A stretch of DNA of 64,000 bases from CAZAYP01 sp964489425 [NCBI: uncultured Verrucomicrobiota bacterium] (GCA_964489425.1 CAZAYP010000007.1:44573-108572), one strand, 5' to 3'; shown: positions 1 through 9,338, counted from the stretch's first letter. Notes: generated by a model from the letters alone, not told the origin. Numbers and translations are program-made.

Positions 1-1154
1 TTTTCAAGTATTTCAACTTTTTCATCGACAGCGCCGATCAACTCCTGCAAGTGCTGGGCTTCAGCAGCAGTTCCTGGCATCTCAACATTGTGCTGCCGGT
101 TGGCATCTCTTTTTACACCTTCCAGACCATGAGCTATACGATTGACATCTACCGCCGGCAGCTAAAGGCCACTGCCAATGTGGTGGAGTTCGCGACCTTT
201 GTGAGTTTTTTCCCGCAACTGGTGGCGGGGCCGATTGAGCGCGCCCGGGATCTCCTGCCCCAGTTTGCCCAAGATCGGCAGTGCAACTGGAGCACCATCC
301 GCGGCGGCCTGTGGTTGATTTTCTGGGGTCTGTTCAAGAAAGTGGTGATCGCCGACAACCTGGCGACGATCGCGGACCGGTCGTTTGACACGCTGGAAGG
401 CGTGAACGCGTTTTCCGTGATCGTCAGCACCTATGCCTTCGCATTCCAGATACTGTGCGACTTCTCCGGCTATAGTGACATGGCGCGCGGGTTGGCCAAC
501 TGCATGGGGTTCCGCCTGATGGTCAACTTTCGTAATCCTTATTACTCCCTCAATCCCAAGGAATTCTGGACGCGCTGGCACATCAGCTTGTCCTCTTGGT
601 TGCGGGACTACCTCTATATCCCCTTGGGGGGGAGCCGTAAAGGACCCCGGCGTACCTATATAAACCTGATGGTAACGATGCTGCTGGGAGGCTTGTGGCA
701 CGGGGCGGCTTGGCACTTCGTGTTGTGGGGGGCCTATCAAGGTGCTTTACTTGTCATCCATCGCTTTTTTGGGGGGGGGCAGCGATCAACCGCGGAAAAC
801 AAATCCGCGCCGTCCCTTTTTTCGCCCTTTCTTCAACGGATGGTGATGTTTCAATTCATTTGCTTGGGATGGCTATTCTTTCGTGCCACTTCAGTGAAAG
901 ATATCGGATATCGGTTGTTGGCATTGAGTAACATCACTATGCCAACTTCGCAGGAATTAAACGGACTGATAACGATGATCGTGCTTTGTTTGCCCCTGTG
1001 GCTAGTGGAATATCTGGATGAACATTACGCTGGGGATCAGGTGGCAATCGGGCTTTCCCTCGTCCCGCGCTCGTTGTTGTTTGCAGGTCTTCTCGCCATG
1101 ATGCTGGGGTTTGCCAATACAGGCAGCCACTCGTTTATCTACTTCCAATTCTGA
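1..1154 (+). CDS. MBOAT family O-acyltransferase (AlgI-like), 5' truncated by the window
   Basis: Membrane-bound O-acyltransferase that would move an acyl group, usually acetyl, across the inner membrane onto a cell-surface polymer. The frame is open from base 3, reading F-K-Y-F-N-F-F-I-D-S, a segment normally inside AlgI-like proteins, so the true start lies upstream of the window. The family signature GGLWHGAAWHFVLWG (about 688-732) contains the conserved His pair. The segment F-C-D-F-S-G-Y-S-D-M-A and the R-D-Y-L-Y-I-P-L-G-G motif are also typical of AlgI and DltB relatives. The protein is strongly hydrophobic throughout. Its TGA overlaps the ATG of the next gene, an SGNH-type protein, which is the usual MBOAT pairing. 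The polymer substrate cannot be read from the sequence. Confidence 0.93.
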   Translation, partial: FKYFNFFIDSADQLLQVLGFSSSSWHLNIVLPVGISFYTFQTMSYTIDIYRRQLKATANVVEFATFVSFFPQLVAGPIERARDLLPQFAQDRQCNWSTIRGGLWLIFWGLFKKVVIADNLATIADRSFDTLEGVNAFSVIVSTYAFAFQILCDFSGYSDMARGLANCMGFRLMVNFRNPYYSLNPKEFWTRWHISLSSWLRDYLYIPLGGSRKGPRRTYINLMVTMLLGGLWHGAAWHFVLWGAYQGALLVIHRFFGGGQRSTAENKSAPSLFSPFLQRMVMFQFICLGWLFFRATSVKDIGYRLLALSNITMPTSQELNGLITMIVLCLPLWLVEYLDEHYAGDQVAIGLSLVPRSLLFAGLLAMMLGFANTGSHSFIYFQF

Positions 1155-2368
1155 TGCCGACGTCTCCTCCATCCTATCTCAACCGATTATATCGTGATGA
1201 AGTCCGGCTTGTTCGGATCGGAAGCTGGATGTGGTTGCTGACAACCTGTGCGACTTCGCTGGGATTTTTGATCGTGGATGTGGACGCCCTATTCTATCAT
1301 TCGATATCGGCGATCGGGTTTATGACAATCGGTCTCGTCCTTGGTGCTTGGGGGCTGTCCCTGAAATGGAAGCTGGATCAATACCCTAAGCTTCGGGCCC
1401 GCGCCACACTTCCTCTTGCCGTTCTATTTGTGGGCCTGCTCACTTGGGGTCTGGTCTGTCCGGCAACTCAACGGGCCTTGTGGAATAGCATTTTGGCTCG
1501 TAACCAGGCTCAAAATTGGTTTCCCCGGGACGTGGCCCGGATCCGACTGCAGCAGTTGGACCAACGCCAGTCCGATGCTGTCATCATCGGATCAAGCCAG
1601 GCAGCAGCTGCGTTTGATCTGACATTGATTCGTGCCAGGTTCCCAGATCAGGCTATTGAAGCGCGAACTATTGGAGACTTGACGCCGGTCAGGGCCTTGA
1701 TGGCGCAGCAATACTTATTGAATATTTCCAATAACCTGGCCGTCTTGTTTCTTTCGGAGCGGGATATTCAGGCCAGCACTCCATGGAATGGTCCTTGGAT
1801 GCGCCCTTTGGTATCGTGGCCCGGCTATGGACAGTTTTTGCGGATCCAGCCCCTTGCTTTGATAATGGCCAACTGGCGCATGGCGGTGGATATGGGCATG
1901 GCGGCAACATTCCCCATCTGGAAGACCCGGGACTTCCTCCGGGAATTATTGTTTGCGCCTCTGCTGGTGGAAGCGGATGGCTACGATCGAGTACAGCAAC
2001 ATTTGCAGCAAGCGCTATTTGAACAAAGGGAAGGCCTCCTCCAAGTCAACCAACGGTATCTTGACTTGCAAATTGAGGCGCTAGCGATTATTCTAATTCA
2101 CTTAAAAAACGCCCACAATAGAGTCATCATCATGGAAGGCAACCTGAGCCCGGCGGCTCAAAGCGCCATTACCCAGCAACGGAAAAGCTATCTCCGGGAG
2201 CACTTGGTAGATTTGGCCAAGCGGCACAGCTTGGAGTATTACAGCAGTGACGATCAGCCCTTTATGCTGGGCCCGGAAGATTGGTCTGATTTGACGCATG
2301 TCAACACCTTTGGCCGTGCCAAATATACCGCCTGGTTGACAAAGATATTTGAGTGGCAAGGATGGTAA
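1154..2368 (+). CDS. SGNH-hydrolase-like membrane protein paired with MBOAT
   Basis: A 404-residue protein with hydrophobic segments near residues 26-42, 53-70 and 87-103, followed by a probable extracytoplasmic domain. That domain opens with A-V-I-I-G-S-S-Q (Ser about 147) and closes with D-L-T-H (Asp379, His382). This is the spacing of a Gly-x-Ser block and a D-x-x-H block in SGNH or AlgJ/DltD-like acyl-transfer proteins. By family knowledge such proteins take the acyl group exported by MBOAT and place it on the glycan. Start and stop of the pair overlap (ATGA), so they are translationally coupled. The catalytic assignment comes from motifs only, and sequence divergence leaves the exact family open. 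Confidence 0.72.
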   Translation: MPTSPPSYLNRLYRDEVRLVRIGSWMWLLTTCATSLGFLIVDVDALFYHSISAIGFMTIGLVLGAWGLSLKWKLDQYPKLRARATLPLAVLFVGLLTWGLVCPATQRALWNSILARNQAQNWFPRDVARIRLQQLDQRQSDAVIIGSSQAAAAFDLTLIRARFPDQAIEARTIGDLTPVRALMAQQYLLNISNNLAVLFLSERDIQASTPWNGPWMRPLVSWPGYGQFLRIQPLALIMANWRMAVDMGMAATFPIWKTRDFLRELLFAPLLVEADGYDRVQQHLQQALFEQREGLLQVNQRYLDLQIEALAIILIHLKNAHNRVIIMEGNLSPAAQSAITQQRKSYLREHLVDLAKRHSLEYYSSDDQPFMLGPEDWSDLTHVNTFGRAKYTAWLTKIFEWQGW

Positions 2369-2392
2369 TGCCGTCGCCCAGAGCAAACGTGT

Positions 2393-2423
2393 GCACCCCC
2401 GAGGCGCATCAGGCTGGGGGTGC
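2393..2423. terminator. possible bidirectional hairpin between converging genes
   Basis: A perfect 8-bp GC-only-plus-T/A stem (GCACCCCC / GGGGGTGC) with a 15-base loop sits at the convergent ends of the SGNH gene and the histidine kinase gene and overlaps the last codons of the kinase. No clear T-tract follows on either strand, so it is at best a weak intrinsic terminator. Confidence 0.35.
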
Positions 2424-4703
2424 GGCATCCATGACCGGCGTCATACTGGCCTTGCCAGGCGGCGGTCCCATGAGCGTTTGGAGCAGGGCGGCCAGTTGCG
2501 CGGTTTCAAATGGCTTGTGCAGGAACCCGGAAAAGCCCCACCCGCCATACTCGGACTGCAGTTGGTCTTCGTCGTAGCCGCTGGTTAGAATCACCGGTAT
2601 ATCCGCCCGGACCTGCCGCATTTCCCGGAAGGTTTCCGCACCGTCCATCTGCGGCATGGTGTTGTCCAGCAGCACCAGGTCAAACTGTCCGGGCATTTGG
2701 CGGAAGACCGCCACTCCGTCCCACCCGTTGGTGGCCGTGACCACCTTGAACCCCAGGGTTTCAAGCATTTTCCGCTCCACGGCCAGGATGGCGGGCTCAT
2801 CCTCCACCAGCAGGATGGTTCCGCCACGCAGCCGGGTTTCCCCGGTGCGGGGTTCTGTCCGGGCGGGCGGGGCCATAATTTTCTGAGGCACGGGCAGCAA
2901 GATCCGGAAGGTGGTGCCCTGGCCCGGCGCGCTGGTGACCTGGATGGCCCCCTGGTGGCTGCGGACAATGCCCAGCACCGCTGCCAGGCCCAGTCCGCGG
3001 CCGGTAAATTTGGTGGTGAAAAATGGCTCGAAAATTTTCGCCACGGTCGGCCCATCCATGCCGCACCCGGTATCGCAGACTTCGAGGCACACATGCCCGC
3101 CCAGTCCGGCGCGTTCCCCCAGCAGCATGCCATCGAGATCCCTGCGGGCTAGATTCTTGAGGGTGGTAGTCACGGTGATCACGCCGGGCCGCGACCCGAT
3201 GGCTTCCGCCGCGTTGATGACCAGGTTCATGACCACCTGCTCGAGCTGTGACGCGTCGCCTTCGATGTACGGCAGGTCGGCGGCCAGGCGATACTCCAGC
3301 TGCACTCTTTTCCCAATGCTGGCGCCGGCCAGTTGTTCCATCTCGCGGACAATGGCATTGATGTCCACGGGCCCGGCCACCAACCGCCCGCGGCCGGAGT
3401 AGGCGAGCATGTGGCGGGCCAGGGCCGCAGCCCGCTGGCCGGCCTTGATGATGTCCCGGATGTACTCGCCGGACGGGGACCCGGGCGGGAGGTCCATCAG
3501 GGCAAGGTCGGCGTTGCCCAGCACCGTCATCAGGATGTTGTTGAAGTCGTGGGCAATGCCGCCCGCCATGACGCCGAGGCTTTCCAGTTTCTGGGTGTGC
3601 TGGACCTTGGCGGCCATCTCGGTGCGCTCGGTTTCGGCGCGGCGGGTTTCGGTCACGTCCTGAAGAATGCCCAGCATGCGCGTGGCGCGGCCGTCGGCTG
3701 CGCGCACGATTTCGGCTTGCAGGTGCAGGATCCGTTCCGTGCCGTCACGCTGCAGGAACCGGTATTCGCCTTGATACTCCGCGCCGCCCGCCAGGGTCGC
3801 GCGGAGTTCCTGTTGCTGGCGGTCGCGGTCCGCCGGATGCACCAGCCCCTGGCACAGGTCAGCGGTCACCGCCACCTCGCGGGGTTGCCAGCCGAATAAC
3901 CGGTAGGTTTCGTCCGACCACGTGACAACGCCGGTGGCGCATTCCCATTCCCAGGACCCCAGCAGGGCCAGGGCCTGGCTTTTGTTGAGGCGTTCCTCGC
4001 TGCGGCGCAGCTCCTGTTCACGGCGCTCAAGTGCGGCGAGGGCTTCCTTGCGTTCGGTGATGTCCAGCATGGACGCCAGCGTGTCGCGCGTGCCCGGGAT
4101 GATCCGCGCGCGCACCAGCACGTAGCGGGTCTGGCCCTGGCGGTCGCGCAGGGGCAGCTCGTACATCGCCGGCGCGACGTCCGGCTGCGCGAGGCGGTGC
4201 CGGTGGTATTCCTGGACCATCGGGCGGTACTCGGGGACGACAAAATCGAGCACCGACGGCGGCTGGCTGGCCGGCGCCACAAGGGTTTCCATCGCCCGTG
4301 CCGCCTCGGGGTTGGCCAGGAGGATCCGCAAGTCGGGGTCCATGATCACGATGGCCGTGCTGGCGTTATCGAAGAGCGTCCGGTATTTTTCTTCCGAGGC
4401 GCGCAGCTTCCGCGCCATGCGCCGCCGGTGCCGGCGCTCCACCAGCAGGGCGCCGATCGCCATGGCTTGCAGCGCGACCATGCCGGTGGTGATCCAGATC
4501 AGCGTCCCGTGGCGTTCAAAGAAGCCGGGCGCTTGCAGCGCGGCCGCGGGTTCCGCTGCGGCCGCGGTCTGCGCGGCGCCGGTCACCAGCATGGCCACGA
4601 TCAACAACATCCAACCCGGCCCATCCGCCATGCGACCGCGGTGCTGGTGCGCTGAACTGGAGGTCTGATAGATCATTCGAACCTGCGCCGGTAATGTTAC
4701 CAT
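2409..4703 (-). CDS. hybrid histidine kinase (two PAS, HisKA, HATPase, receiver)
   Basis: A membrane-anchored sensor kinase of 764 residues. Hydrophobic stretches lie near residues 31-50 and 66-86. Two PAS-like domains follow (about 100-220 and 240-350), then a HisKA dimerisation segment with A-H-D-F-N-N (His385). The HATPase boxes are N-L-V-I-N-A-A-E-A, D-T-G-C-G-M-D, F-E-P-F-F-T-T-K and G-R-G-L-G-L-A. The C-terminal receiver has the acidic pair E-D-E, the phospho-acceptor Asp (about 679) in L-L-L-D-N-T-M-P, T-S-G-Y and K-P-F. The first Met is used because a TAAGGT box ends six bases upstream of it, the spacing seen at other genes here. Met25, just before the first hydrophobic stretch, is an alternative. 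The signal is unknown and no partner regulator is adjacent. Confidence 0.93.
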   Translation of the reverse strand: MVTLPAQVRMIYQTSSSAHQHRGRMADGPGWMLLIVAMLVTGAAQTAAAAEPAAALQAPGFFERHGTLIWITTGMVALQAMAIGALLVERRHRRRMARKLRASEEKYRTLFDNASTAIVIMDPDLRILLANPEAARAMETLVAPASQPPSVLDFVVPEYRPMVQEYHRHRLAQPDVAPAMYELPLRDRQGQTRYVLVRARIIPGTRDTLASMLDITERKEALAALERREQELRRSEERLNKSQALALLGSWEWECATGVVTWSDETYRLFGWQPREVAVTADLCQGLVHPADRDRQQQELRATLAGGAEYQGEYRFLQRDGTERILHLQAEIVRAADGRATRMLGILQDVTETRRAETERTEMAAKVQHTQKLESLGVMAGGIAHDFNNILMTVLGNADLALMDLPPGSPSGEYIRDIIKAGQRAAALARHMLAYSGRGRLVAGPVDINAIVREMEQLAGASIGKRVQLEYRLAADLPYIEGDASQLEQVVMNLVINAAEAIGSRPGVITVTTTLKNLARRDLDGMLLGERAGLGGHVCLEVCDTGCGMDGPTVAKIFEPFFTTKFTGRGLGLAAVLGIVRSHQGAIQVTSAPGQGTTFRILLPVPQKIMAPPARTEPRTGETRLRGGTILLVEDEPAILAVERKMLETLGFKVVTATNGWDGVAVFRQMPGQFDLVLLDNTMPQMDGAETFREMRQVRADIPVILTSGYDEDQLQSEYGGWGFSGFLHKPFETAQLAALLQTLMGPPPGKASMTPVMDAAPPA

Positions 4704-4782
4704 GGCACAACCTTATCGACGAGGAAAAACAGGCGAAAAAAAAGGGGAAATGGAAAAGCGCCACGATCCCGCGGCGTCCGCG

Positions 4783-5574
4783 TCAGGCGCTGCCCGGGCG
4801 TGGCCGATTGTCGCAGGCGGCCCGGCAATCGTGGCAGACCACGCAGTCCATGGCGCGGTTGGCCGGCACATCACGCAGGAACCGGCGGGATGGTTGCACA
4901 TCGGTGGGGCAGGCGGCGTCGCAGCCAAGGCAGGATCGGCATGTCGCCGGCGGGGGCCGGACTTTCCAGAATGAAATCAGGTTGAACGGGGCCATCAAGG
5001 CGCCGATGGGGCACAGCACCCGGCAAAACGCGCGGCGGCTGAACACCACGGCCAGCAGGATCAGCGCGGCGCACGAAACCTTGATTGCCGTCCACGCGGT
5101 CCAGGCACCGGCCCCGGAAACAAGGCGGGGCAGGGTTACTTCCAAGGCCGAGGCCGGGCAGAACCGGCAGAACGCGGCCGCGGTATCTTCGCCCCACAGG
5201 AACGGGAACGCCCCCACCATGAGGACCAGGACCACGTACTTGATCGCTGCTGTCCATCCCGGCAGGGTGATCTTGGGCGTGGGGATCCGGTGCAGCAGGT
5301 CCTGCAAAAAACCGAACGGGCAGACCCACCCGCACAGCAGGCGGCCGGCCAGCGCGCCGATCAGGAGCAAGGTGCCCAGCGCAAGGTAAGGAACCAGGTG
5401 GTTGGCGGAGTAGTGGATCATCACGCCTACCGGGCAGGCGAACCAGGCCAGCGCGCAGGAGTGGCAGCTCAGTACCGGGTTGCAGAACCACTTGAGTTCC
5501 GGGCCCCAGGAACTGTGCAGCAAGCCCAGGAACCCCAACTGCGTCCAGAAACGCGCTTTGCCTACTCGGGCCAT
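4783..5574 (-). CDS. polytopic 4Fe-4S protein of the NapH/YccM type
   Basis: A 263-residue membrane protein with several hydrophobic helices. Cysteine motifs sit at the membrane faces: N-P-V-L-S-C-H-S-C near the N-terminus, C-G-W-V-C-P and C-R-V-L-C-P in the middle, and C-R-S-C-L-G-C-D-A-A-C-P plus C-V-V-C-H-D-C-R-A-A-C at the C-terminus. The last two are typical of two [4Fe-4S] ferredoxin clusters. Relatives carry electrons between the quinone pool and periplasmic or membrane oxidoreductases. The gene starts 22 bases after the GH172 lipoprotein gene and shares its strand, but no reductase partner lies nearby, so the electron route is unknown. Confidence 0.85.
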   Translation of the reverse strand: MARVGKARFWTQLGFLGLLHSSWGPELKWFCNPVLSCHSCALAWFACPVGVMIHYSANHLVPYLALGTLLLIGALAGRLLCGWVCPFGFLQDLLHRIPTPKITLPGWTAAIKYVVLVLMVGAFPFLWGEDTAAAFCRFCPASALEVTLPRLVSGAGAWTAWTAIKVSCAALILLAVVFSRRAFCRVLCPIGALMAPFNLISFWKVRPPPATCRSCLGCDAACPTDVQPSRRFLRDVPANRAMDCVVCHDCRAACDNRPRPGSA

Positions 5575-5596
5575 GACCAGTCCAACAGCATCAGGC

Positions 5597-7876
5597 TCAG
5601 CGCGTCTCGAAGGTGTAACGCATCACCGCGGTAACATTGGGGTCGGTCCAATCGCCGGCCGGCCGCAGGGTGCGGGCGTGCGCCTGCAAGTCCACGAACG
5701 GGTGCGGCTCAAGGAAAATGTAAGGCTCTTCCGGCGGCCCCTTGCTCTGGTCTTCCAGGCCCCCGACCAGGTCCCAGCCTGAGTCATTGAACTCCACATC
5801 GGCCCAGCGGCCGGCGGGGGTGTAGGCGGATTTCCATTGGTTGTTGGAGCGGAAGTCGCCCTGGTGGCTGCGCAGCGCCACCTGGACCCAGGGGACCATG
5901 GGCTGAAACACGCTTTGTACGGCGAGCGCGTGCGGGCCGGGGGTGAGGGTGACGCGGAAGAACTGCATACGTTCCGGGTCGCCGCACTGGGCAATGTGCC
6001 GGCCGTCCAGGAACACCTGGGCGCGCATGTTGCAGTACACGCCCAGCAGGGCGTTGCTGGGGCTGGCCTCGAACCACAACCAGTCTTCCGCCTGCCGGCG
6101 CGCCACGTCGTTGGTGGTGGCGGCCAGGAACGCTTCCACCTGCGGCTTCACCGCCGCCCACCCCTGGTCGCGCTCCGCGTAAGCCAGCAGGCGCAACTGC
6201 AGGCTGGGCAGGAACGGGTACTGGGGCATGGTTTCGTTCACGAGGCGGACGAAATCCGCGGCGCCCTGGAAGTCGCCCAACCGCTCGAGGTTGTTGATTT
6301 CCGGCATGATCGTGGCCGGGGCCAGTTGCGGGTCCGGCGGCGGCGCGCGCCACGCGGGCGTGTCCAGCGCCGAATCGGCCGCGGCCGGCGCGGCGAGATA
6401 ATAAAACGCCACGCTCTCAAACCACCCGCGGCTGGCATGGTTGGGACCGCGCTCGAACTGCATGTGGAAGCTGTTTTCGAAGGCGACCGGGTCGGTCTGA
6501 TGGATGCGGTACTGGATGGCCCGGAACTGGGCCTTGAACAGCAAGCCATGGAACGGCATGACCAGCGGGTTGCCGTAATACCAGCCGCCGTTGAAGTAGT
6601 CCTCCAGGCCGGTGCCATGCCATTGCGGGAACGACTCGCCGTCCACGCGCATGGCCTCGTCGCCTTCCAGCAACCACCAGCTTTGGTCGAGGCTCACGGC
6701 GCTCAGGATGCAGCCCACGTAACGGCCGCGTCCCACGGCGCGCAGGACCGGGTGCGGCTGGCCGATGTGCTGCGGTCCGCTTTTGAGCCAGCCGGCGTGG
6801 AAATAGCCCCACGCATTGCTCCACACCGCCAGCGGCTCACAGGCCGTTGCCACCGCCAGGGTCAGCGGCTGCGCCCCCTGGTTTTCGAGCGTGATCCGCG
6901 CCGTCCGCTCAAACGGCATGGGGAACCGCGCAAACAGCGTGTTGCTGACACACCCGAAGTAAGCCGCGCAGAAACGCCGCTGGCCCCAGAAGCTGCCGAA
7001 AAAATCGCCCAGCGGCACCGCCACGCTGGCCGCGGCCTGGCCGTTCCAATGGATACGCAAAATGACGTTGCGCAGCGCCGCGTTGCGGGCCGCGACCGAG
7101 TTCCAGCCCGTCCAATCGGGCGTGACCCGCAGGTCGCGCAGGATGGCGGGTCCGGCCAGGTCCGCCAGCGCCAGGGTTTGCCCGGGCGCAAGGGTCAGGG
7201 AAGCGGATTGGAGCGGCCACGGTGGCGGAGCCAGGGCCCGCTGGCCATCGAGGGCCTCCATCAGCTGCGCGCGGGTCTCGGTCATCATGGCGGTTTGCAA
7301 CTTGTCCAATTGCGCCGGGTAGCTTTGCACCCTGGGCTTGGCGGGCAGCGGGCAATACCCGATTTGATAAAAAGGTTTGTCCGAGGTGCCGTCCGGCCGC
7401 GGCTTGCCATCCGGGGTCTTGATGATCAGCCGGGTGCGGTAGGGCAGGGGGACCAGCGAGTACCAGCACCAGGGCTCGTAAGCTGCCACGGGCCGCAGGT
7501 AGGGCGGTTGGCCGCCGACCAGGCCGTCCATGGTGGTGTCGATCCGCGGCTTCTTCTCGTTGTCAAAATAGAACTGCAACGGATGCTTGCCGTTGGTGCC
7601 GGTGAACCAGCAGCGGGTCACGCAACCGGGGCCCGGCAGGTCCGCCAGCACGGCCCAGCCGTCCGGGTCCCGGCGCACGGGGTTGTTGAAATCGTCGTTG
7701 CCGCCGGTGCGGTCGAACGAGGTCACGATCCGCGCGGCGGGCGTGTCGAGCCGCGCGAGGCGCGTCCAGTCATAGAGGTTGGGCAGGAACTGTTCCATGC
7801 CCGCGCGCGGGCCGCAGCCGGCGAGCCACGTCGCCGCGATCGCGGCCAGCAGGGGGAAGTAGAAACGGCTTGTCAT
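5597..7876 (-). CDS. DUF2961/GH172-family lipoprotein
   Basis: A 759-residue exported protein. The N-terminus ends L-L-A-A-I-A-A-T-W-L-A-G-C, a good lipoprotein signal, so it should be lipid-anchored. Residues about 50-400 carry family landmarks: F-D-R-T-G-G-N-D-D-F-N-N, P-G-P-G-C-V-T-R-C-W-F-T-G, G-D-F-F-G and G-T-G-L-E-D-Y-F-N-G-G-W-Y. Characterised GH172 members cleave fructofuranoside or arabinofuranoside linkages. The C-terminal part (from about 560) adds a region ending in a jelly-roll-like segment that I do not recognise. The start is fixed by the ATGA overlap with the flippase stop. An in-frame extension of 112 codons upstream lies inside the flippase gene and is ignored. The substrate is not predictable here. 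Confidence 0.85.
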   Translation of the reverse strand: MTSRFYFPLLAAIAATWLAGCGPRAGMEQFLPNLYDWTRLARLDTPAARIVTSFDRTGGNDDFNNPVRRDPDGWAVLADLPGPGCVTRCWFTGTNGKHPLQFYFDNEKKPRIDTTMDGLVGGQPPYLRPVAAYEPWCWYSLVPLPYRTRLIIKTPDGKPRPDGTSDKPFYQIGYCPLPAKPRVQSYPAQLDKLQTAMMTETRAQLMEALDGQRALAPPPWPLQSASLTLAPGQTLALADLAGPAILRDLRVTPDWTGWNSVAARNAALRNVILRIHWNGQAAASVAVPLGDFFGSFWGQRRFCAAYFGCVSNTLFARFPMPFERTARITLENQGAQPLTLAVATACEPLAVWSNAWGYFHAGWLKSGPQHIGQPHPVLRAVGRGRYVGCILSAVSLDQSWWLLEGDEAMRVDGESFPQWHGTGLEDYFNGGWYYGNPLVMPFHGLLFKAQFRAIQYRIHQTDPVAFENSFHMQFERGPNHASRGWFESVAFYYLAAPAAADSALDTPAWRAPPPDPQLAPATIMPEINNLERLGDFQGAADFVRLVNETMPQYPFLPSLQLRLLAYAERDQGWAAVKPQVEAFLAATTNDVARRQAEDWLWFEASPSNALLGVYCNMRAQVFLDGRHIAQCGDPERMQFFRVTLTPGPHALAVQSVFQPMVPWVQVALRSHQGDFRSNNQWKSAYTPAGRWADVEFNDSGWDLVGGLEDQSKGPPEEPYIFLEPHPFVDLQAHARTLRPAGDWTDPNVTAVMRYTFETR

Positions 7877-9174
7877 GACGCAACCTCCGGGGGGGCGGAC
7901 GTGTGGTGCGGGCGCAGCATCAACGCCAGCATCGCCACCAGCGACGCGCAGGCGGCCGCGACGAAAATATACACCACCTGGCGCAGCGACTGGTGCGCCA
8001 CGGTGACGCCGCCGATAAAGCCGATCCCGCAGGCCATCAGGGGGTAAATGAACGTGAAGCGCTGTTGCGCCATCTCGAAGTTGAGCAGCAGGTAGACCAG
8101 CGCCAGCGGCGCCATGGCCACGCACACCCAGCGGATCAGCCACACCAGTTCCGCCTCCGGCTGCGGCACGTTGAACACCACCAGCAGCAGCACCCGCGGC
8201 AGCGCCAGGCAAGCCACCAGCAACCCGCCGATGATGATCCCCGCGAAGAACACCGCCTTGAGCAGCGTCGCGCCGTGGGCCTTGCTGCGCTCGCCGCGCG
8301 AGATCACCTTGGGGAACAGCGCGCCGGCAATCGGCTGCGACAGGAAAATCATGATCCGGGCGATGGTCGAAGCGCGCGCGTAGTTGCCGTAATCCGCCTC
8401 GTCATGGAAGTAGTGCTTGACCAGGATGAGGTCGGCGTTCATCAGCACCGAGAAGCAGAACAGGCCGAGGATCGAGAGGAAAAAGTAGCGGTTGGACCCT
8501 TCGAGCGGCGTGCCCGACGCGGGCAACGCCGGCAGCACCTTGTGCAAGACCAGCATGCTGATCAGCAGCGTGGCTGCGGTGCCTGCCAGCTGCGCCGCCA
8601 GGCCGTTCAAGGCCAGCGGGGCCACCAGGAGCACCAGCGCGGCACCCAGCACCAACCGTACCGCCCCCCACACCTGGCCCACCACGCCCAGCCAGAAGAA
8701 CGACTGCAGCCCCTGCAGCGCACCCCCATAAACGGGCCCGATGCAGGTCAGGAACAGCGCGGGCAGCGTCACCGCCAGCGGCCAGGCGCTGGCCAGGTTG
8801 AAGTAGCCGGCCAGCCAGGTGTGCCCGGCCAGGGCGATGGCCAGGATCACGCCGCCGATCACGCCCACCTTCAGCGCCCAGTGCCGGACCAGTACGCGGA
8901 TATCTCCCGTCCGCCCGGCCGCGCGCAGGTGGGCGGTGAAGTGTGCGATCGTGGTCTGCAGGGCCATGGTGGGGGTGGCCACGATCCACGTGACGCCCAG
9001 CATGGTCAGCAGGATGCCGTATTCCTCGCGCGACAGCGTGCGGCCCATCACCACCTGGTACGCGGCATTGACCAGGCTGGCCAGGTTGTTGAAAAACAGG
9101 AAGATGACGCTGTGGATGAACAGGCGGTCCCGGTCCCACACCTTGACTTTCTGAATCCACCCTTGCAGGGTCAT
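7873..9174 (-). CDS. polysaccharide flippase-like membrane protein (Wzx/MATE fold)
   Basis: About 433 residues with twelve or so hydrophobic helices, matching O-antigen/polysaccharide flippases of the MOP superfamily. Landmarks are F-F-N-N-L-A-S-L-V-N-A-A-Y-Q-V-V-M-G-R near the N-terminus and a central L-M-N-A-D-L-I-L-V-K-H-Y-F segment typical of these transporters. It should flip lipid-linked glycans to the periplasmic face. A TTG start six codons upstream is possible, and ATG is preferred. Its stop overlaps the start of the GH172 lipoprotein gene by four bases, so a transporter and an extracytoplasmic glycan-active enzyme are co-translated. Confidence 0.85.
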   Translation of the reverse strand: MTLQGWIQKVKVWDRDRLFIHSVIFLFFNNLASLVNAAYQVVMGRTLSREEYGILLTMLGVTWIVATPTMALQTTIAHFTAHLRAAGRTGDIRVLVRHWALKVGVIGGVILAIALAGHTWLAGYFNLASAWPLAVTLPALFLTCIGPVYGGALQGLQSFFWLGVVGQVWGAVRLVLGAALVLLVAPLALNGLAAQLAGTAATLLISMLVLHKVLPALPASGTPLEGSNRYFFLSILGLFCFSVLMNADLILVKHYFHDEADYGNYARASTIARIMIFLSQPIAGALFPKVISRGERSKAHGATLLKAVFFAGIIIGGLLVACLALPRVLLLVVFNVPQPEAELVWLIRWVCVAMAPLALVYLLLNFEMAQQRFTFIYPLMACGIGFIGGVTVAHQSLRQVVYIFVAAACASLVAMLALMLRPHHTSAPPEVAS

Positions 9175-9338
9175 GCAATTTCTCGATTCCAAGCTTGCCT
9201 CGGTCGCGCCGGCCGGTATACCGTGCCCACAGTGCGCGTCCTAATCCCGGAGACTGTAAGCTGAGCGGCCCCGGGAAGTACACGAAAAAAGGCGGCGCAC
9301 GGGTAGATAATCCCTAAACAAACGGAGGAATCGGGAAC

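Noticed and set aside
695-931. A 78-codon open frame inside the MBOAT gene
   Set aside because: Out-of-frame reading of a conserved membrane enzyme; no support of its own.
2616-4125. Plus-strand open frames across the hybrid kinase gene
   Set aside because: All are shadows of the kinase; none has a ribosome-binding site with conserved motifs.
5837-8047. A 736-codon open frame antisense to the GH172 gene
   Set aside because: Shadow frame typical of high-GC DNA: low-complexity, His/Gly/Ala/Val-rich translation with no domain, whereas the minus strand shows a recognisable lipoprotein family.
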